64,000 bases of DNA, from assembly GCA_027604505.1 (NCBI GenBank), contig JADIIX010000124.1:1-64000 (forward strand), read 5' to 3'. Positions 36,217-46,052 of this stretch are shown piece by piece (position 1 is the first letter of the stretch; every line of letters begins with the position of its first letter). Below the pieces are notes generated by a model. It was given only the letters and a program-made list of their open reading frames with translations. It made no database searches and was not told where the DNA came from. Origin of the DNA: Gonapodya sp. JEL0774 (taxonomy: Eukaryota > Monoblepharomycota > Monoblepharidomycetes > Monoblepharidales > Gonapodyaceae). The translations under genes were made by a program, and so were the position numbers.

Positions 36217-36695
36217 ATGATTCCAAGAATGCGATCTTCCTCTCTCATTGCTTTTCTGACTCTCGCAATCGTCGTTGTCCTGGTGAGTCCTGACTCCTAA
36301 AGTCATCATTCCACCGAACGACCTCAATCTCATAAGCATCAACCAATCTCTGTTCCTCCCGTCGTAATCCACCTTCTACTTCGCAGTCTTGCTTCACCCA
36401 ACCGGGAGAAGCCGTCCCCACATCCCACCTCGAAAAGCGATTGCCTCTCGCCAAGGACTTTCCCGTTTGTCCCGCGGGCTACATTCTGAGGTCCGCCGGA
36501 TTCATGACCGAGGACCAGAAATGGGTGTGGCAGTTCCCTGTGGAGGCACAGATTGGAAGCAACGGTCTGCCGCATTTCACCAAGGTGCAGGACTGTATTT
36601 GCCGCGAGCACTCAGATTGGGTAGCGACCTCGAGGAAGCCGGATGGCAATGAGGGCTGGGGATACTGTGTGACTATTAACTTGACGGGCGTATAA
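36217..36695 (+). CDS. Small secreted cysteine-containing protein with Kex2-like site
   Basis: Two exons (36217-36282 and 36387-36695). The N-terminus MIPRMRSSSLIAFLTLAIVV is a typical signal peptide interrupted by the intron. The sequence then has SHLEKRLPLAKDF, where Lys-Arg fits cleavage by a Kex2-type protease in the Golgi. The mature part of about 90 residues has four cysteines (FPVCPAGY, DCIC, YCVT), enough for two disulfides, and ends TINLTGV. I do not recognise the family. Such proteins in fungi are often secreted effectors or wall proteins, but that is only inference. It is flanked on the 3' side by the dispersed repeat. Confidence 0.75.
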
Positions 36696-37169
36696 GCGAA
36701 ATTGATACTCGTGCTTTGTTGGGACTCATTTTAGATACTATTGTGTACTATGGTGCCTACTTCCTCTGTTTGAAGAGACAGTCCACGTCAATTGTGGGAA
36801 GTGCCTACCAAAGCTTCTCAGAGAAATTCCTCTGGAATTGTAAATCATGGCATGTGGGAGCTTCGTTCGATGACATTCGACCGGACAACAAAGGTGACCA
36901 CTGCGCACGTTCTAAGCAACAACCACAAACAAACTTTTGTATGTTCTGGTGATTCATACTTCGATTGCGGTCCCCGGTTCACATCAGTGTGAGGTGCAAG
37001 CATCAGTTCAGAAGATCACTGGCATAATCGTCCAAAGTCCAAACTGGACGAGCTACTACATCCCCTGATAGACAGCTTTTCAAAAGCGTAGTCAATCAAT
37101 AATAGCTGCTTCTGGTTGAGAAAAGGTAAGTTGCTTTCAAATTCTCCCTGTCGGACCCACCAGCACTTG

Positions 37170-37935
37170 GTCCCCTCTGCAACGAGGAACAAGTCCAAGA
37201 CAGTCTCGGAAACTGAATCCATGCTGTTCATTCAATCAAGCATTGGGGACGAGATCATGCGCGGTCTACAAACCCGTTTCACTTGGTGATCTCTTTGATT
37301 GTGGATGGGAAAGATGCTTCCTCACTGTCATCAAACCATATGTCCGATCGGGAGAGAATTCAGGCCCAAAAGTGGGAACTCACTCGAGAGTACACGTTTC
37401 TGTTGTTGCGCGCTTTCCACTTATGCTCACGGATCGCTTTGCTCACGCGATCGCTCTGCTCACAGAGTGTGAGTTGGAGGCAACGGTTGTCTCCGTCGGA
37501 CGCGCGGACTAAAAGGTTGATTTGGGTTGTGCTCCTCATCCACTGCATGAGCGCGTACGATGTCGATGCAGTCCATAAGACCCAGATCGATGAATGGAGT
37601 TGGAATTGAGTGAGATTTGGAGGATGGGGACCTATAGGTGAGTTTGCCTTCGTGGCGCATGAGTTCTTCCTCCCTTTCTTCGTCGTCTGTGTCTCAATGT
37701 CCTCTCCAGCGCAGTGAACACCTCCCCTGTGGTGGTCCCCGGGCAACGTTGCAGGGCCCTCCTGCAACGGCTAACGTGCACCGAACTCTGGTTCCGCTGC
37801 ATCTACCGAGATCGGAAGATTGACTTGTTCCTTGAAATGTCCCCTTAGTAGCTTATTAGTTCATGTGTATGGGTAGTTCATCTTTTAAAATAGAAATCAT
37901 CACCTGATCAATTTCATTTGAGTGTGCATTCAGTT
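37170..37935 (+). repeat. Dispersed element, right copy (inverse of 4815-4240 and 2190-1855)
   Basis: This copy is contiguous where the left copy is split. The first part (37170-37620) matches minus 4815-4240 and the second (37600-37935) matches minus 2190-1855. A plus-strand frame at 37283-37609 (ERIQAQKWELTREYTF .. LLIHCMSAYDVDAVHK) has a broken counterpart at 4240-4476. A minus-strand frame reads GRKNSCATKANSPIGPH, which is also kept in the left copy. No known transposon protein is recognised. Confidence 0.8.
37747..37769. repeat. 9-bp stem hairpin, second copy
   Basis: It is the exact reverse complement of 2033-2055. It marks the core of the element. Confidence 0.8.
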
Positions 37936-38529
37936 CACCTTGAGTTCGATGCCAACTGTTGTGTCGAGTGTGAATGTGAGTGCCTTCCCCTCACCTGCTC
38001 ACTGCGCCGCCGTTGGCACCAGTAATCGTGAGCTGAGAGCTCCAATCCTTGACAATGGGGGGGAGTGGAGTGGCGAGCTCGGAAGTGGTGACAAACTCCC
38101 GGGGTGCAAATGTACAGTTAACGGGACAGCATACCCGTCCCAAAATTGCTTATAGACTACTACTACTGACGTGCTAAGTACTTCTCGTGTAGTATATCTG
38201 TCTTTAATCATGAATCCCATTAACCCGCGCGTTCCCATGCACCATTGTGCACGTACATAGAAAAGAGACCTCCTTATGAACATTTACCGAGAGTTTTGTG
38301 ATTGTTTACCCACTTTGAAACTAATACATGTAATTATGGAGAAACACGGACGCTTTGTGTGCCTCAACAGGCGAGACACAGCACCGGGCTCCCGACCTGA
38401 CCACGTCACACTTGAGCTGCTTACCAAATCGAGTTGATCCACTCGCATTTTCACCCACTCATCACATCCCATCCCATCACATCCATCACACACTCCCCTT
38501 CTCTCCTTCTCCCCTCCCACACTCAATCC
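37936..38529. other. Intergenic, promoter side of ERV1
   Basis: No gene is seen. From about 38430 on, the strand is a CATCACA/CCCTTCTCTCC pyrimidine-rich leader running into the ERV1 ATG. Confidence 0.4.
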
Positions 38530-39270
38530 ATGGCAAACTCACCCACAGACTCAAATCCCTCCACTCCCTCCCCCCCTTCCCATCAACCCCAATCACACAA
38601 GTCAAAGACAAAACCATGCCGTGTCTGCTCGGACTTCAAGCAATGGGCTCGCGCTGACGTCCTCAACAACTCCAACCAATCAAACCCGCAATCGTCAAAT
38701 TCAAAGCCAGACACAGCGTCCGCTTTCGCTGGCATGGCAACTTTCGCTACTCTCGCGGGAATCCACTCTACGCAGTCGTCGTCCCCGCCCGCACACGCTT
38801 CTCCACCTCCCTCCACTCCAACAGCCACCACCACCTCCACCACCACACACCCCGAAACCCCCTCCATCCCCCACCCCCTGCCCCCCACAGAACCCGTCCC
38901 CCACTTCTCCTTCTCTCCCACCACACACACCCGCTGCCCCCCCGACTCCACCGAACTCGGCCAATCCACCTGGACCTTTCTCCATACCATGGCCGCCTAC
39001 TACCCGCCCACCCCGACACCCGACGACCAAGCCTCCATGCGCACGTTCATATCCGGTCTTGCCCGATGGTACCCCTGTGGATGGTGTGCCGACCACGTGA
39101 AGAAAGTCGTCGACAGGGACCCGCCCAAGGTGGCCTCCAGGACAGACCTGGCAAAGTGGTTCTGTGATCTGCACAACGAGGTCAATGCAAGGCAGGGCAA
39201 ACCATTGTTTGATTGTGCAAAAGTGGATGAGCGGTGGAGCGACGGGCCGGCGGACGGGTCCTGTGATTGA
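38530..39270 (+). CDS. ERV1: FAD-linked sulfhydryl oxidase Erv1/ALR
   Basis: Intronless, 246 codons. An N-terminal shuttle pair CRVC (in KPCRVCSDFKQW) is followed by a Ser/Pro/Thr-rich linker. The helical FAD domain then follows: TRCPPDSTELGQSTWTFLHT, AAYYPPTPTPDDQ, the active-site pair in RWYPCGWCADHVKK, the FAD-binding WFCDLHNEVNARQGKPLFDC, and the tail containing DERW. Known role: in the mitochondrial intermembrane space it reoxidises Mia40 and passes electrons to cytochrome c or oxygen. The linker is longer than in yeast Erv1. The ATG at 38530 directly precedes a plausible unstructured N-terminus; upstream in-frame codons lack an ATG context. Confidence 0.96.
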   Translation: MANSPTDSNPSTPSPPSHQPQSHKSKTKPCRVCSDFKQWARADVLNNSNQSNPQSSNSKPDTASAFAGMATFATLAGIHSTQSSSPPAHASPPPSTPTATTTSTTTHPETPSIPHPLPPTEPVPHFSFSPTTHTRCPPDSTELGQSTWTFLHTMAAYYPPTPTPDDQASMRTFISGLARWYPCGWCADHVKKVVDRDPPKVASRTDLAKWFCDLHNEVNARQGKPLFDCAKVDERWSDGPADGSCD

Positions 39271-40283
39271 GAAATGCATATCCAAGGTAGCTACCACTTA
39301 CATACAAGACAACAAGAACAAGACAGGTGGACACACACGGACATTATTCTTGCCTGTCCAACTGATATGTAGCACACGTGCTCGACTCGAACGACGTTGG
39401 TGGTCGGTCCGGTATGGGTCCGGGGGCACTGACACCCGTTCCACACATGTAGGAAAGAGCATACCCAAATATGACCATTACTCTACACCCACCTTCACAC
39501 AACCCTCGAACCAATTCTCGCCGTCGTGCCGGTGTTCCGCATTCCACACGTACTAACCTCTTCCCCCACTGTGCCATCCACCCCACACCGGCCCCCACGG
39601 TGCACCCCTCCTACCTCCCTCGTTGTGCCATGTATATTAGCAACCCAACAAATGCTCTCTTATGCCTATCCTAATCCACCACCACACTCATGACACAGAC
39701 ACACCTTGTGCAACCATGTCCCCACCACACACACCCCTCCACCCAAGCAGGCGAATGCTAGCTCCTTTAACCGTTCTGCCGTGCAGCCCTTTGCGTGTCT
39801 GTTCTTTTTTTGTGCGACTCCGTGTGCCCCGCTGCGAAGGTTCACCGCTCGTCTGCTTCAAAATCGAATACCGAAAACCCCAAATGCATTCTGTTCCATT
39901 GCTTTCCTTCCCGTGGCCGATCGCCTGCCCGCTTCCCCCACCGCCAACCCAAAAAAGACCAAGAGTAAAAAACACCCCACCATCCCAACATCCCACCCCT
40001 GGCAATTCTATCACTAGGCCACCAGATCTGACAACTGTGTCCCTGTCCACTGTCCAATTTTCGGTACCCTCGTGCTCCCGTCTGAGCTCTGTCGATCCAC
40101 CACACCGCTGCCCAGTCCAAACTCCACACACCCTCGGGACCCCGCCCTGCGCCTATACCCCGCCTCACGCCTCAGCCTGCTGCGACCTCCCCTACACAAC
40201 ACCACGGACCCAAACGAAACGACCCACTGTAAGCCCACACCCACGCCACCAAAACGGACAAAAAACAAAAAAAAAAACACTCA
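39271..40283. other. Strand-asymmetric C-rich intergenic region
   Basis: It lies between the 3' ends of ERV1 and the SCD6/LSM14 gene. The plus strand is strongly C-rich with few G. The 342-codon plus frame that starts at 39662 is a by-product of this composition and runs through the N gap. A further 3' exon of LSM14 may lie at its right edge. Confidence 0.5.
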
Positions 40284-42949
40284 CCACGCCCCGACCACCC
40301 CTCGCCCCGTACCCTCCCCTCCACCCACCACCGCCTCCTCCCCTGTACCCACCACCGCCTCCTCCACCTCGCCCCCCTTCCCCCCCCCGTGGGGCGCCCC
40401 GCCCCCGGTACCCTGTGTTTTTATGGTTTTATTTAACGGGGCGCGGGCCGCGACGGTGGGGGGGGGGGGGGGGGGGAGTGGTTGATGCAAGCGAGGAGGC
40501 CACGAGATCAGATCGGGGTTTCCACAAAACACAAACAAGCAACACAGGAGAGGGGGTGTTGGTTGGGTTGGCTCACCTCCACGGTACCCGCTCGTGTACG
40601 TTCCGGCTTGTCCAAATGTTTCCATGTTTATCCTCCGTTCGCGGTAGTGGAGCTCGCGCCAGTTGGGACNNNNNNNNNNGCGCGGAGTAGAAGGGCAAAA
40701 TATGCACGAACCGCATTGTTACTGGACACGATCACCACCGGTGCAGGCGACGCAAGAAGGGGAGGGGAGAGTTGGGCCGCGATATCGCGTCCTCCTCCCA
40801 TTCCACCCCCCTGGAGAAAATGCTCACGTGCTCGCTTCGACCTGCCTATCCTTGGCCTCGCACGAAATATCGTCAAAAAAGCCCGACTTGTCGTAGAACC
40901 CGCTCCCTTTGGCCTTTTCCACGTCTAAATCGATCTCCCCATCCTCAGACTCCTCCAGAGCCGGACTGGCAGACGCGGCCCGCCCCACCGACGCCGACGC
41001 CGGCGTACTGGTCACCGGCGGTACGATCGCCTTGGATATCTCTTCGAACTTGCGGTTCGCCTCGTCGAAGTCGTAGTCGTCTTGAGGGACGGGTGGGCCG
41101 CGAGCGCCTCCTCGGCCTCGGTGGAAGGCACCTCCACGGTAGGGGATGCCGGTTGGGCCGCCGAAGTTGCCCCGGCTACGGGTGTTGGAGTCGGGGATGG
41201 GTGGCACGACGATGGTCTCGTTGGCTTCGAGGGTGGGAGGGGTGCAGTGGGTCAATCACCGCCAAAAAGGCCCCCGCAAGGCACCTCGCACCGGCACGAC
41301 GAGTATCGGTCTAGATCCATTCGATACCGTCTGAAAATATCTCACCTCCAACTTTCTTTCCTTGCACCACGTCCGCCAGCGTGGTCGCCTTCTTCACTTC
41401 ACTGTCTCCGTTTACATGACCATCTGCAGAGCCCGGCGCCGCACCCAGTCTCTTCGCTTGTTGAATTCCCGATTGACCTTGCTGCGCAGTCCGACCTTGC
41501 TGCGGTGCAGCTCCGGCCTGTGGCTGCTGCGGCGGCTGCACCTTCGGACCCACCACTCCCGCTGCCCGCGATGCTTTGGGCTCCTTCTTCACAACCACGG
41601 CGATCGGCTCTGGGGTCGCGACCGCCGCCGATACCGAAGATGTAACTGCAGGCGCGGTCGTGGATGGCGCCTGAGAAGCAGTCTTCGTGTCTGGCTTCTT
41701 CGTGCCGGGAGCTTGTTGTGAAAATCCACCGGTCGAGGTAACTGGTGGAGTCCCAATCGGACTCGGCGCGGGTTTGGCAGCATCCGAGACCTTGAGCGCC
41801 TTGAGGCGTGATGCGGCATCATCGATGGGGGAGGTTAGCTGGGGAACCGCACTCGGCGCACCTGACACAGGAGGGCTTATAGGTGTTTGGTTTGGCTGGT
41901 CGAATGCAGTGCCAGGAGGTTGGGAGGAGGGGAGTTGTTGTGGCATCTTTGGAACATACGAAATGCGTGAATCTCAGAAAAGGCACATCACAGCTTTCTC
42001 GCGTTTCCACACAGGCACGAATGTCGGATGTTTGGGTAAACGGCAACCCCAAAAGACACTCACTCCGTTACCAGGCATTCCCATCGATTGAAGTTGCTGC
42101 TGTAGCTGCGCCCAAAGAGCGGGATTCTGCTGAGCAAGTTGCGCCATAACATACGGGTTCATGAAAGACTGCTGAGGCCCCAGGCCAGGGCCTGGCATTG
42201 GTTGGCCAAAGGGTGGGGGGCCGCCGAACGGGGAGAATGGGAGGAACGGCGAACCTCCATAAGGATTGTAGCCAGGACCGGCCAGAGGATTGAAAGAGTT
42301 GGGGGGGGGCAGCTGTGTTGATATGAAGGTTGATAAAACAACATCACTAAGCCGAGGGGACTGATTTCGTTTGTTTGAATGGTTTGCTAGGGCAGCTGAC
42401 TTCGCAAGCGTGTCCGTACGCGCCCCAGAAAATTCCACAACAAACCCTCTAAAATGGACCTCACACTCACACCATACGGCTGTTGCTGTGGTATTCGCTG
42501 TTGAGGGCCGCCGAATCCACCTAAAGGAGGAAAACCGGGAGCAGTTGAAGTGGGAGGGCCAACAGGCGACTTGGAAGCAGTGCCCGTCTGAATTGCCGGT
42601 TCAGATTGAGAGCCAGGCGCCTGACTTGGCTGGTCGTAGTCGAGATAGGTTATATCCGAGATATCCGCGCCCTTGAACATGATCATTTCGTACACCGTGT
42701 CCACTGCGCCAATCTCGTCAGGGCCACCACCTTTACGACCCTCTGTTCCGAAAGAGCGCACTGCGATAATTTCCAATGGAAAACCATGTGGGTGAGTGCT
42801 AAAGAGGGCCGAGAAGAAGTTGGCGGAAACATCCACGCACCATTGTCGAGAGTCAGCGAAGACTGCTCCTCGTCCAGGTGCGCAAGCACGCCAACGTAGC
42901 GAATGCCTGTCTTCGACAGGAGAGAAATTCGACTGCCCACGATCGCCAT
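40284..42949 (-). CDS. SCD6: SCD6/LSM14 (RAP55) mRNA-decapping and translation-repression factor
   Basis: The ATG at 42949 opens an Lsm domain: IVGSRISLLSKTGIRYVGVL..SLTLDN-VRSFGTEGRKGG, then VYEMIMFKGADISDI. Long Pro/Gln-rich linkers follow. Then come an FDF-type segment DYDFDEANRKFEEISKAI, the FFD box GFYDKSGFFDDISCEAKDRQ and the TFG box YRERRINMETFGQAGTYTSG. An RGG-rich tail (GGYRGRGAPRGG..WRGGYGARGGRG) reads in frame to about 40284. Known role: P-body component that binds the eIF4G/Dhh1/Dcp machinery and represses translation. A 10-N assembly gap at 40670-40679 falls between the FFD and TFG exons, just 5' of the TFG exon, so that join is unresolved. The exact C-terminus is also open. Confidence 0.93.
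40670..40679. other. Assembly gap (10 N)
   Basis: The ten unknown bases sit about 190 bases right of a homopolymer G run (near 40455-40477), so the gap and nearby length calls should be treated with care. Confidence 1.
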
Positions 42950-43482
42950 GACCGTTTGTTTGCGTCTCCTAAATGCAAACCCGTGTGGATAATTTGAATG
43001 GCCAAACGCGACACATCCCACACGAAGAGAATTAAACTGCCGAATTATGTAACACAGCAACATTGGAGCTGTCCGATTCCGAAATTGTTGCAAAAGAGTC
43101 TACCCCTTCTTGTGTACTCAGTATCTCTATAATTCTATTGAACTCCTACATATTCTGCTTGCAGTTTCCACTAATCCTCTGAGTAAAAGGCACTCAGCAT
43201 GCCTGCCCACTTTGGATTGAACGAGTATTACTTGGCATGAGGTGATTCCACGTCTGAACGGAAAGAAAACTGAAAACAGATTAGTTGTCTATCTCAAGGA
43301 AACCGATGCATCGTGTGGGGAAGTTATTATGGACAGCTGGAGGTTCCGCTCAGCTTATCGTGATTGTTATTATCATCATTCCGTTTCAAGTGGTGTGGAC
43401 CATTTACCGAAGGCAGTTTGAAATTCTCCGAGTACCATGTCCGACTGCGCATTCAAGTAGCCAGCTCGCAGAGCACACAGAA
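42950..43482. other. Divergent promoter region, SCD6 and Zn2Cys6 gene
   Basis: No separate gene is seen. The frame that begins at 43285 on the plus strand has a hydrophobic stretch (LIVIVIIIIPF) but no ATG, and is more likely leader sequence. Confidence 0.45.
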
Positions 43483-44824
43483 ATGCTTTCCGCTCACGCT
43501 GCCGCATCTTCCACCCGTCCATCCTTGCCGTCAACGTCGGTTCCCGTAGCATCCGTTGACGCTCCGTCCCCCTTCTCCTCCCTCCTTGCTGCTTCTTTGG
43601 GCTCTGGCGGCTTTTTGAGCGGCTTGGATAGCTCTCGCTCGGACGATGAGACACGCGTTCTTCATCCACCGAAGCGAATTCGCGCCGCTGGACCGGACTC
43701 AGTTTCATTCCCCGCCAACGTATCCTACTCGCATCAAAAGGATTTTCGACAGCAGTTTCCAGTGCTGTTTGCAGCACAGACAGGTCCTGCGTCGCAGAAT
43801 CCGGTGGGAGAAGAAGGAATGGGCCATTGGACCACTCACAGCTCTTGCGGGCGTCAGGTCTTCCTGCACACACAAGTCAACAGCATTAACGGTATCCCAG
43901 GCCATTATGCGGCTCTTGTAGATACAGCACATGGTACTCAGCGGGATGCATCTCTCCCCCATCCTCCCTCAGCTTACGGGGCCGCCTCTACTCATCCCCA
44001 CGCGCACTTTTCCAAACCGACGCCGTCTCTGCAGCAACCACTCCCACCCACACAACGCAGAATCTGCGTCAGCAAAGCTTGCGACAGCTGCCGCACAGCG
44101 AAATTAAAGTGCTCGGGGCTTCCTGACATTACCAATTACGACCCCGTCACTCCAGTGTCTTGTGAACGGTGCCGCAAACGTTCCGTTCCTTGCACCTTCG
44201 ATCTTGAACGTTTAAAGCGTGGAAGACCGAAGAAGGAAAGGGACAGCACGAGCTCCTTGAAATCGTCCAATATTCCATCCGCGATTGATGTGCGAACATC
44301 ATCCGATGGACGCAAAGCGTCTCTCAGTCGCACAACGCTGTCTGACACCTTTACGACGGCAGTGCAAGAATGTGAAGTAGAGCACGGCGCCGCTAGCGCA
44401 CCAGTGAGTGTCATCTCAGGTGTTGCCACATCAACTTCGAGTTCTGGATCTGCAGTGACTACACTCGTTGAGGACGGGAATACACATCGTGGAGGGGCAG
44501 GGCGAACTGTGGTGAATCCTGAATTTGATCGAAACTGGGGAATTGACACCAACAGAAGGGAGCACGAACATCCGGTAGGTGCTTCCACGTCCCTTCTCTG
44601 CTCTTTTATGGACTTGAGATTCATGGACTCGATATTCAATGCATTTCGCTTGTACACCAATGCTGCAGCCTGGTCAGAGTTCCTACTCCGTGGCAGCATC
44701 GTTTCCCCCTTCTTCGGCTCCACCAAAATGTTTCCCGGAACTTGTTCCTCCGAAGGACAATCTGACAGAGTTGCTTGCAGAGAGGGAGTTGGCTGAGGTC
44801 TTACGAAGTTGGAAGAGAAGTTGA
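43483..44824 (+). CDS. Zn2Cys6 fungal-type transcription regulator
   Basis: Two exons, 43483-44574 and 44669-44824, joined in phase 0. Near the middle is a binuclear zinc cluster: ACDSCRTAKLKCSG, then CERCRKRSVPCTF, giving Cx2Cx6C and Cx2Cx6C with a longer loop of about 15 residues between the halves. The basic patch RLKRGRPKKER follows and resembles an AT-hook. The rest is Ser/Thr-rich and disordered. The C-terminal exon ends with the amphipathic LTELLAERELAEVLRSWKRS. No fungal-specific transcription factor middle homology region is seen, so the protein is short for the class. Without splicing the frame stops at 44796 with an unrelated tail. The zinc cluster lies about 200 residues from the start, unusual for a family that mostly has it N-terminal. 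Confidence 0.88.
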
Positions 44825-45037
44825 AGTGTTTGAAAGAACACATTACATTAGTCACATGGATGAACTTGCACATATTCCACAAATAAATTAATTGTAATGC
44901 TTGCGAAATTGGATTCGCTGGACGATATACTAGGCGTAATCACTCAAATGCAAATCCGCAGAGAGGATGTGAATAACGCTCCTTCCACCCATTGCAGTGG
45001 AGTTCAGCATCACCCAACAAGCCTTTCATCCTAAACA

Positions 45038-45962
45038 ATGAATGAACCCATGGAACAATCTGCAAGTATTGCACAGGAATCCCCCATATCCATCTCTGAT
45101 ATTCCCGTTCTGAAGGAGGAAAAGCTTTTCAAACGGTAAAGTGTCGATAAAGATGATCACACATTCACGCCACCAGTCACGATACTGATTCAATGTAATT
45201 TAGATTCGTAACTGTTTATAATCGAACCATCCGACAACCATCCGGACTTGTTTCTGAATGGGACATTGTTGGCCATGATCAAGATGGGAAAGGAGTTCCG
45301 TGCGCAGAAGCCAACTTTGTCGCCGTATTTCCGTTCGACACCAAGACGAAGACCACTACACTCGTGAGGGAGTATGCACAGGGACCTCACCAAATGGTGA
45401 GCATTCGCACCCACATACGGGAGTTACCAGCGCCGAATGACGATGACTCAATACTTTCAAACAGTAGCTCTACACAGTACCGTGGTGAGCCCTCTCCTGA
45501 CAAATCGATCATCGAAGGTCCATGATGATCCACTCGAAACCAATTTATCGCAACCTTCCTTCAGTGGCGCTTACGATGTCAGAAAGCATAGCTCACACCT
45601 CGACGCCGCTCAGCATGAGTTGTCCGAGGAGGCTCTACTTACTGGTGGCACTTGGATTACATTATCGTCTGGCCGAGGCATTCCAGAGCTCAAATGGTCT
45701 ACCAATTTATTCCACGTGTTCCTTTGCCTTGATCCTGTGGAAGATTCAAACCCCGGGCAGCGAGATCCTGAAGAGATTATAACTGTGTGTAGGAATGTGG
45801 CGGTGGATGATTTGAAAGCTTCAATTATGCGGGGTGAGATGCTGCTGCCGGTGAGTACACATCCGGGAAATTATTCAAACTCTTGCTTACTCCATTCCAC
45901 AGGCCGTTCAGACTTCGTGGATGGCTCTAGAATATCTGGAGAAAAATAGCTTATTGAAGTAG
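45038..45962 (+). CDS. Nudix hydrolase (ADP-sugar/nucleotide-sugar pyrophosphatase type)
   Basis: Five exons: 45038-45135, 45204-45396, 45468-45484, 45565-45850, 45903-45962. The frame gives RFVTVYNRTIRQPSG, VAVFPFDTKTKTTTLVREYA, then LYTVP-CGAYD and the Nudix box HSSHLDAAQHELSEEALLTG. In the box the REUxEE core reads HELSEE, so the catalytic glutamates are kept and the first Arg is His. The last exon ends ALEYLEKNSLLK. The third exon is only 17 bases and encodes the strand just before the box. The family cleaves nucleoside diphosphates linked to another moiety; REYAQGP is like the ADP-ribose pyrophosphatase group, but the substrate is unproven. The stop codon lies about 90 bases before the next gene on the same strand. 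Confidence 0.85.
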
Positions 45963-46052
45963 AGAAACCTGGTGGGGTGTGTTTGGCAGTTCTGTCCAGA
46001 GTTGGTCGCCCAGTGCGCACAAGAAAACGGAATTCTCCTCGATCGCCTTAAA

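Noticed and set aside
39662-40690. 342-codon plus-strand open frame running into the N gap
   Set aside because: It is Pro/Thr/His-rich as expected from a C-rich strand, has no ATG-context or domain, and overlaps the reverse of SCD6/LSM14 exons.
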